A DNA stretch of 64,000 bases from Micavibrio_A sp964539025 (GTDB lineage: Bacteria; Pseudomonadota; Alphaproteobacteria; Micavibrionales; Micavibrionaceae), in the NCBI GenBank assembly GCA_964539025.1, contig CAZIFA010000005.1, forward strand, positions 141,802-205,801, in the 5' to 3' direction. Positions 59,065-64,000 of the stretch are shown in pieces (positions within the stretch are counted from its first letter, which is position 1; every line of letters begins with the position of its first letter). The position numbers and the translations under genes are program-made. The notes below the pieces were generated by a model. It was not told where the DNA came from. It made no database searches and was given only the letters and a program-made list of their open reading frames with translations.

Positions 59065-59469
59065 CTACAGATTCAGATTATCTATACGTGGTGCGTTTTT
59101 GCGTTTTAGTAGAAAATTTCGCGTTCCTCGCATCCACGGATAAGTTATAGCCGCTATTGTGTCCGACCAGAACAGGGTTTTGCAAAAGGCGGTGAAGCTG
59201 TTTGAGCCTTCGCCGTATCGCGCCATGAATTTCAGCGCGGTTTTTCCATGATAAAAGATGTCATTGGCGTAAATAACCATGCCTTCGTCGAGGTCGATGT
59301 TACGTTGGGTGATTTGGTCAATAAGGGGATGGTTGTCCGTTCGGGCATTCAGGATATGGATGGCACCATACTTCTTCCTGATGCGGATAGCCTTTGCAGC
59401 ATTGGTGCACATAGGACATTCACCATCATACACAAACCAGACGCCGGATTCTTCCAAAGAAGTATTCAT
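59065..59469 (-). CDS. DCC-family thiol-disulfide oxidoreductase-like protein
   Basis: A 134-residue protein with the DCC motif WFVYDGECPMCTNAAKAIRIR and a downstream conserved segment GMVIYANDIFYHGKTALKFMA. The start at 59469 overlaps the DUF2269 stop by four bases; a frame from 59649 is not used. The TAG stop is followed in frame by DUF4166 sequence. The family has a thioredoxin-like fold with CxxC. Its partner is unknown. Confidence 0.8.
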   Translation of the reverse strand: MNTSLEESGVWFVYDGECPMCTNAAKAIRIRKKYGAIHILNARTDNHPLIDQITQRNIDLDEGMVIYANDIFYHGKTALKFMARYGEGSNSFTAFCKTLFWSDTIAAITYPWMRGTRNFLLKRKNAPRIDNLNL

Positions 59470-59933
59470 GCGGGTTTTGCCACCATCAGATAAAATATGA
59501 TTAGAAGTCCGGCAAAGGCCGGCCAGCCAAGCAGGAACCAGATTTTGAAAAACCTGTGATAGCGGGCAGGGAGTTCTGTTTTGTTGTTGATGGAATCCAT
59601 GACCATGTTTTTCAGTTGAATCTGTATCCAGACAACCGGAATCCAGCACAAGCCTGCGATCAGGTAAATCGCATAAGTTGTCGTCAGCCAGAAATCATTC
59701 CAGGCAAAGCCGCCCATGTGGACAAGGGCAACGCCGCTGAGTGGCTGGATGATGACGGCGGGCAGCGTAAACATGTAATCCGCCAGAGCGGTATTTTTTG
59801 CCGCATAAAATTTTTCGTGAAGATCTTTAGTAAACGCGGAGCGAAACATAAAAAAGGCAATGCCGATACCCGTCCCAAACAGGATGGTGGAACTCAGGAT
59901 ATGGAGGGTTTTTATCGCGGTGTATAAATCCAT
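59466..59933 (-). CDS. DUF2269 family integral membrane protein
   Basis: A 155-residue protein with four membrane helices; the first carries TLHILSSTILFGTGIGIAFFM, typical of DUF2269. It is the first gene of a four-gene minus-strand operon with DCC, DUF4166 and saccharopine-dehydrogenase-like genes, all overlapping. Function unknown; His and Met in helix 1 leave a haem or metal role open. Confidence 0.75.
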   Translation of the reverse strand: MDLYTAIKTLHILSSTILFGTGIGIAFFMFRSAFTKDLHEKFYAAKNTALADYMFTLPAVIIQPLSGVALVHMGGFAWNDFWLTTTYAIYLIAGLCWIPVVWIQIQLKNMVMDSINNKTELPARYHRFFKIWFLLGWPAFAGLLIIFYLMVAKPA

Positions 59934-60066
59934 GGCGAAGACTATAACACTGCTTGCGCGGCCACATGAAGTTTTTCGTAAATTGTGACATAAAATTCCA
60001 CCGAAGGGTTCCGGTTAATGGAACGTTAAATCTGTGTAGGACACCAACACACGGGAGAAAACGTCC

Positions 60067-60594
60067 ATGTTCACATCTATCAGAAATACGGTTTTGGGTA
60101 TCGCGATCAGCGTGGCGGCGGTGGCCGCTTTGCCGAAAGCGGCGAGCGCGGGCGATTACTGCCGCGAATACACGCGCACCGTTTACATCGGCGCGAGAGC
60201 GCAGGAGGCATACGGCACGGCGTGTCTTCAACCGGACGGAAGCTGGATGATCGTCGGCGAGGGGCTGGGCAACGATATCACGAGCAATGTCAGCGACGTC
60301 GATTACGTGATCCATGACAACCGCCGCGATTTCGCGCCATCGCGCGTTGTGTATTACGAGCGCCATCCGTCCTATTACAGACGACCAGCATCGCCGGTGT
60401 TTATCTGGTCGATCAACAACGGGTATTACAGACGACCAGCATCGCCGGTGTTTATCTGGTCGATCAACAACGGGTATTACAGGCACGGGCATCACTATAA
60501 CTACCGCCGGGACTGGGACCGCAGGGATCGTCATGACAAATGGGACAGGCATGACAACCATCGCGGACGTGGCCGCGGGCATGGCCACCACTAA
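60067..60594 (+). CDS. Exported surface-antigen-like protein with internal duplication
   Basis: A 175-residue protein with a signal peptide (cleavage near ASA-GD) and the segment GDYCREYTRTVYIGARAQEAYGTACLQPDGSW, like the C-terminal domain of 17-kDa surface antigen-type proteins. A 17-residue unit, YYRRPASPVFIWSINNG, occurs twice by exact DNA duplication. The tail is rich in Arg, His, Asp and Gly (DWDRRDRHDKWDRHDNHRGRGRGHGHH), which may bind metal. It converges on amtB with a two-base gap. Confidence 0.7.
   Translation: MFTSIRNTVLGIAISVAAVAALPKAASAGDYCREYTRTVYIGARAQEAYGTACLQPDGSWMIVGEGLGNDITSNVSDVDYVIHDNRRDFAPSRVVYYERHPSYYRRPASPVFIWSINNGYYRRPASPVFIWSINNGYYRHGHHYNYRRDWDRRDRHDKWDRHDNHRGRGRGHGHH
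60373..60474 (+). repeat. Perfect 51-base tandem duplication
   Basis: Bases 60373-60423 and 60424-60474 are identical and start TATTACAGACGACC. The unit is 17 codons, so the frame is kept. A third partial copy (TATTACAG) follows. Confidence 0.95.
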
Positions 60595-60596
60595 CT

Positions 60597-61877
60597 CTAA
60601 CCGGCTTTGCGAAGCGGGCTGACGCGGACTTCGGTGAGCGGCGGGCGCGTGACGGTGAAAGCGCGTTCCCCGTGCTGGGTGATGTCCAAGCCAACATCTT
60701 CGTCATGTTTGCTCACCCGGATTTTCATGACTTTGTCGATGACGTAGAAGATCGCGGCAGTCATCATGATCGTGTACGAAATCACAGCCAGAGCGGCGAT
60801 GGTGTTGGCTTGCAGCAGCGTGGTGCTTCCATACAAGAGGCCATCGGCGCCAGCAGGGTTGATGGTTTTGGTTGCGAATACCGCCGTCAGCAATGTTCCG
60901 ATCGTTCCGCCGATGCCGTGGCACGCGAACACATCTACCGTGTCATCGGTTTTGAGTTTTTGTTTGACGAGGCGGCAAGCGTAGTTGCAGCAGACAGCCG
61001 CGATGGCACCAATCGCGAGCGAGGCCTGTACCGTGACATAGCCAGCGGCGGGCGTGATGGCGACGAGGCCAGCGACCGCGCCGACCATTGCGCCGACGGC
61101 GGAAGGTTTGCCCGCGATGATCCAATCCATCAGCATCCAGATGGTCATGGCGGTTGCAGCGGCGAAGAATGTTGTGGCGGCGGCTTGGCCGGCAAGACCG
61201 TTCGCGGCGAGCGCAGAGCCAGCGTTAAAGCCGAACCATCCGAACCACAGCATCGTTCCGCCCAGCATGACGAGCAGCGCGGAGAAGGAGTTGTTTTCTT
61301 CGGGTTTGAATCCCGTTCTGTTGCCGAGCATTAGCGCGGCGATGAGCGCGGCGTAACCCGATGTCATGTGGACGACGAGGCCGCCCGCAAAATCCAGCCC
61401 GCCCATTTTCATGATCCAGCCATCCGGCCCCCAGACCCAGTGCGCGACGGGAACGTAAACCAGCAGCGACCATACGGCCATGACGACGATCCACGCCTTG
61501 AAGCGGACGCGTTCGGCGAGCGCGCCTGTGATCAGCGCGGGCGTGATGATGGCAAAGGTGCATTGGAAGAACATGAAGATCACATGCGGAATGGTGGAAC
61601 CGTAAGCGGGGTTTGGTTCTATGCCGACGCCCGCCAGAAAGGCGTGATCGAGATTGCCGATGAAGCCGTAATCGGACGCTGAGCCTGTGAAGACGAGAGA
61701 GTATCCGCACACCGCCCATAATGTGCCGACGACGCCGATACAGGCGAAAGATTGCAGTTTGGTGGAAACGACCGAGCGGGCCGGGACCATCCCGCCATAG
61801 AAGAACGCGACCCCGGGGGTCATCAGCAGGACGAGGGCGCAGGCCATCAGCATCCAGGCGATATCGGCTCCAATCAT
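60597..61877 (-). CDS. amtB: Ammonium transporter AmtB
   Basis: A 426-residue protein with eleven membrane helices and Amt signatures: MTPGVAFFYGGMVPARSVVS, DFAGGLVVHMTSGYAALIAAL (with the pore His), GFNAGSALAANGLAG and VFACHGIGGTIGTLLTAVFA (second pore His). It imports ammonium. The usual upstream glnK gene is absent; the 487-base region before it has no gene. The C-terminal tail is short and basic. Confidence 0.94.
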   Translation of the reverse strand: MIGADIAWMLMACALVLLMTPGVAFFYGGMVPARSVVSTKLQSFACIGVVGTLWAVCGYSLVFTGSASDYGFIGNLDHAFLAGVGIEPNPAYGSTIPHVIFMFFQCTFAIITPALITGALAERVRFKAWIVVMAVWSLLVYVPVAHWVWGPDGWIMKMGGLDFAGGLVVHMTSGYAALIAALMLGNRTGFKPEENNSFSALLVMLGGTMLWFGWFGFNAGSALAANGLAGQAAATTFFAAATAMTIWMLMDWIIAGKPSAVGAMVGAVAGLVAITPAAGYVTVQASLAIGAIAAVCCNYACRLVKQKLKTDDTVDVFACHGIGGTIGTLLTAVFATKTINPAGADGLLYGSTTLLQANTIAALAVISYTIMMTAAIFYVIDKVMKIRVSKHDEDVGLDITQHGERAFTVTRPPLTEVRVSPLRKAG

Positions 61878-62088
61878 TTACAAAACTCCGGTGAAAAGTA
61901 AGGGTGAATCAGCTTTGATAAATGTATAGATCAGCCATGCGTGTATTGCAATGCTTTTGTTGCGGTGCAGCGGTTTTGTTGATTCCGTTGGATTTTTGTT
62001 CAGTTCGTTCCGCGTCTTTTGAAACGAGGGGGTGGTTTGTGTTTTTCGTAATCTTGTTTTGTTCAGTTCGTTTGGTGTGAGTTTTTTC

Positions 62089-62126
62089 ACGGCGGGGTTA
62101 ATTCTGACCAATATTAACCCCGCCGT
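62089..62126. other. Long perfect stem-loop
   Basis: ACGGCGGGGTTAAT (62089-62102) and ATTAACCCCGCCGT (62113-62126) are exact 14-base arms with a ten-base loop. It adjoins the left end of the GTCATCC palindrome and a run of T lies before it on the plus strand. Confidence 0.6.
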
Positions 62127-62239
62127 TGTCATCCCCGAGGCCTGCCGCAGGCAGGCATTAACGTCGGGGATCCAGAATGGGCGCAGCTTTGCTGCGCACG
62201 TTTTTATGGACTGGACCCCCGCCTTCGCGGGGGTGACAA
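62127..62239. repeat. GTCATCC/GGTGAC palindromic repeat with nested hairpins
   Basis: Starts TTGTCATCCCCGAGG and ends GCGGGGGTGACAA; inside are CCTGCCGCAGG and GCGCAGCTTTGCTGCGC hairpins. It resembles the element at 39281. Confidence 0.8.
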
Positions 62240-62364
62240 GGGGATGGGGATGACAATGTGGGGGCTGGGCGGTGTTTGAAATCATTGCCCAATATAGGAC
62301 CAAAATCCTAATATGTCAAGGATTTTACTTGTACCTTTCATGTGCTGCGTCTTAACATCCCATC

Positions 62365-63345
62365 ATGGCGAAAAATGAATATTGGGAAACGCTTCTAAAT
62401 TATGAATCTTTGGAATTAGTAAAAAAACAATTCAAAGCTGTACATGGTCGAGAAGCTAATTCAGGGAAGGCACATGAAATTTGTGATTCCTTTATTCAGG
62501 CTCGTGGTTATATGCAGGCTGCGCAAGCGTCAGATAAAATTGTAAGGCCCTTACTTACTTATTACAGTGTTATAGGTCTTTCTCGTGCTCTTACATTATT
62601 TAGGAGCGCCAATCTTCGTGAAAACGGATTAGAGCAAGCACACGGTCTTTCGGTGGATTCGTGGGGACCAGAGCTCGCGCGTGATGGTGGTTGCATTTCT
62701 GCGTTAAAGCTAAAGATCAATGGGCAAGGAACTCTGTCACAGTTGATTGAGGCAACCGAACATAAATCATACTTACGCAACAATTCATCTAAGCCCAACC
62801 AAGCGGTATTTCACGATAAGCCGAATTCAGGCGTTTCGATAAATTTTGGCGATGTGCTATCAAGACTCCCTGAAATTCGTGACACGCATCAACGTTGGTG
62901 TGGTGATAAAAATATGGTTGCTGTATGGCCGCAGGGTGCCCTGCCAGATGGGAGAGGGAAGTTAAGAGTAGATTTACCTTACACCTATGATGATGTTAAG
63001 GCGGTTTTAGGAGAGGTGGAGCGCGTCAATGACGGTAGCGTTCTTAACATTATAGTTGATGGGAGTATAACGCCTCATATGTCAGATGTTGTAGGCCATT
63101 GGAATGTAGGAAGTTTGGTTTTGATGACCAAGTTACCTGGCAATATTGAGTTATCAAAAATTGCTACCGCCTTTGTGGTTTCCTATGCGCTTGGTATGCT
63201 TGTTAGATATTATCCGTCGCAATGGATCGCAATGCTTCATAATCGTCAACATACTGGGGCGTTACCATCGTTGCTAGCAGCTCTGCAACATATTGAAAAA
63301 GAGTATCCGAGATTCGTTTTAGAGTTCTTAGAAAAGCCTTGCTAG
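62365..63345 (+). CDS. YaaC-like protein, AT-rich
   Basis: A 326-residue soluble protein resembling the YaaC family: an N-terminal ANSGKAHEICDSFIQARGYMQAA, then LLTYYSVIGLSRALTLFR and the C-terminal ATAFVVSYALGMLVRYYPSQW with HIEKEYPRFVLEFL. YaaC has no established reaction. The base composition is visibly more AT-rich than the neighbours, and codon choice favours A/T endings, so it may be acquired. It converges on uvrA with an 18-base gap. Confidence 0.7.
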   Translation: MAKNEYWETLLNYESLELVKKQFKAVHGREANSGKAHEICDSFIQARGYMQAAQASDKIVRPLLTYYSVIGLSRALTLFRSANLRENGLEQAHGLSVDSWGPELARDGGCISALKLKINGQGTLSQLIEATEHKSYLRNNSSKPNQAVFHDKPNSGVSINFGDVLSRLPEIRDTHQRWCGDKNMVAVWPQGALPDGRGKLRVDLPYTYDDVKAVLGEVERVNDGSVLNIIVDGSITPHMSDVVGHWNVGSLVLMTKLPGNIELSKIATAFVVSYALGMLVRYYPSQWIAMLHNRQHTGALPSLLAALQHIEKEYPRFVLEFLEKPC

Positions 63346-63363
63346 TATCAAGGGCCGTGGGCT

Positions 63364-64000
63364 TCACTCCGCCGCGACTTTGAGGGTCTTCTTGTTCAAG
63401 ATCGGTTTGAGATATTGCCCGGTGTAGCTGTTCTTCACCTTGGCGATTTCTTCGGGGGTGCCGGTGGCGAGGATGGTGCCGCCTTTGTGGCCGCCATCGG
63501 GGCCGATATCGATGACCCAGTCGGCGGTTTTGATGACTTCCAGATTGTGTTCGATAACGACGACGGTGTTGCCTTGGTCCACCAGTGTGTGGAGCACTTC
63601 CATCAATTTGCGGACGTCTTCGAAGTGCAAACCGGTTGTGGGTTCGTCGAGGATATAGAGCGTTTTTCCGGTCGAACGTTTGGAAAGTTCTTTGGAGAGT
63701 TTCACGCGTTGCGCTTCGCCGCCGGATAGCGTGGTGGCGGGCTGGCCAACCTTGATGTAGCCGAGGCCGACTTCGCACAGAGTTTCCATCGTTTTACGAA
63801 TAGTCGGCACGGCCTTGAAAAATTCGGCGGCGTCTTCGATCGTCATGTCGAGCACGTCGGCGATGGAATGATCCTTGAATTTTACTTCCAAGGTTTCGCG
63901 GTTGTAGCGTTTGCCCTTGCAGGTTTCGCAGGTCACATAGACATCGGGCAGGAAGTGCATTTCGATTTTGATGACGCCATCGCCTTCGCATTTTTCGCAG
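63364..64000 (-). CDS. uvrA: Excinuclease ABC subunit A, C-terminal part
   Basis: The gene runs off the right edge; about 212 residues remain. The zinc-finger end (CEKCEGDG, then CETCKGKRYN), the ABC signature TTLSGGEAQRVKLSKEL, Walker B YILDEPTTGLHF and the VVVIEHNLEVIKTADW segment are all UvrA hallmarks. UvrA locates bulky DNA lesions and loads UvrB in nucleotide excision repair. The end (KTLKVAAE) is a usual length for the tail. Confidence 0.97.
   Translation of the reverse strand, partial: CEKCEGDGVIKIEMHFLPDVYVTCETCKGKRYNRETLEVKFKDHSIADVLDMTIEDAAEFFKAVPTIRKTMETLCEVGLGYIKVGQPATTLSGGEAQRVKLSKELSKRSTGKTLYILDEPTTGLHFEDVRKLMEVLHTLVDQGNTVVVIEHNLEVIKTADWVIDIGPDGGHKGGTILATGTPEEIAKVKNSYTGQYLKPILNKKTLKVAAE

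Larger units (their letters stand above)
61878..62364. other. 487-base gap before amtB and the YaaC-like gene
   Basis: No gene is supported; a minus-strand frame over 61878-62303 is made of repeat sequence. It contains a direct repeat of GTTCAGTTCG (near 61997 and 62061), a strong stem-loop and a GTCATCC palindrome. No sigma-54 motif for amtB was found. Confidence 0.5.

Noticed and set aside
32137..59469. Stop codon reassignment as an explanation of the in-frame stops
   Set aside because: The two internal stops differ (TAA and TAG), and all three stop codons end normal genes throughout the window.
61878..62303. 141-codon minus-strand frame upstream of amtB
   Set aside because: Made mostly of palindromic repeat sequence (TPAKAGVQ-type peptide).
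1..64000. CRISPR array
   Set aside because: No set of regularly spaced identical repeats was seen; repeats here are dispersed palindromes.

Overview
The window is a chromosomal segment of a flagellated, respiring alphaproteobacterium. Supporting signs are a CckA cell-cycle kinase, a TrcR/DUF1013 regulator, DUF1192 and DUF465 small proteins, a recA promoter with the alphaproteobacterial SOS box GTTC-N7-GTTC, a slt/dapA/smpB neighbourhood, a fused cytochrome b/c1 gene of the fbcH type, and a comF/grxC/nitrilase neighbourhood. Placement near Micavibrio- or Rhodospirillales-like lineages is only inference; no rRNA gene is present.

Layout. 1-14.6 kb is a flagellar/chemotaxis region: the end of fliM, an uncharacterised flagellar-locus protein, a MotE-like protein, cheY, cheZ and a large exported TPR protein on the plus strand. 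A minus-strand block follows (FlhB-like C-domain protein, two small unknowns, fliO, fliP, a GGCT-fold protein, an FkbM methyltransferase). Then come flgB-flgC-fliE-fliQ and fliR-flhB, with a DUF4087 gene and a queuosine-precursor transporter between fliQ and fliR. 14.8-20 kb holds cckA, two unknowns and recA. 20-28 kb holds smpB, dapA, a lytic transglycosylase, a LuxR regulator paired with a kinase that lacks its phosphoacceptor histidine, and a CCA-adding enzyme. 28-38.8 kb holds hemF, a tandem pair of unknown paralogues, trmL, the bc1 operon (Rieske, then b/c1 with an in-frame TAA), a Na/Pi symporter and an aldehyde dehydrogenase. 39-54 kb holds cell-cycle and housekeeping genes, an 814-residue methyltransferase fusion, ubiquinone hydroxylase, comF, grxC, a nitrilase, transporters and an HNH protein. 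54-64 kb holds dsbB, tRNA-Leu(CAA), an acyltransferase islet bounded by a decayed tRNA end, a four-gene DUF2269/DCC/DUF4166/saccharopine-dehydrogenase-like operon, a surface-antigen-like protein with a perfect internal duplication, amtB, an AT-rich YaaC-like gene and the end of uvrA.

The segment is littered with 80-165 bp imperfect palindromes bounded by GTCATCC/GGATGAC. One pair is almost identical in opposite orientation 7.7 kb apart, and a half element has become coding sequence at the start of fliP. The most notable anomalies are the in-frame TAA in cytochrome b, an in-frame TAG between the DCC and DUF4166 domains, the missing canonical start of the Na/Pi symporter, the kinase with a degenerate H-box, and the tRNA-flanked acyltransferase.

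Several genes belong to one regulatory circle. CckA would feed phosphate through ChpT to CtrA, and candidate CtrA boxes lie before cheY and before the DUF465 gene. RecA carries its own SOS operator. SmpB needs tmRNA, which is not seen here.
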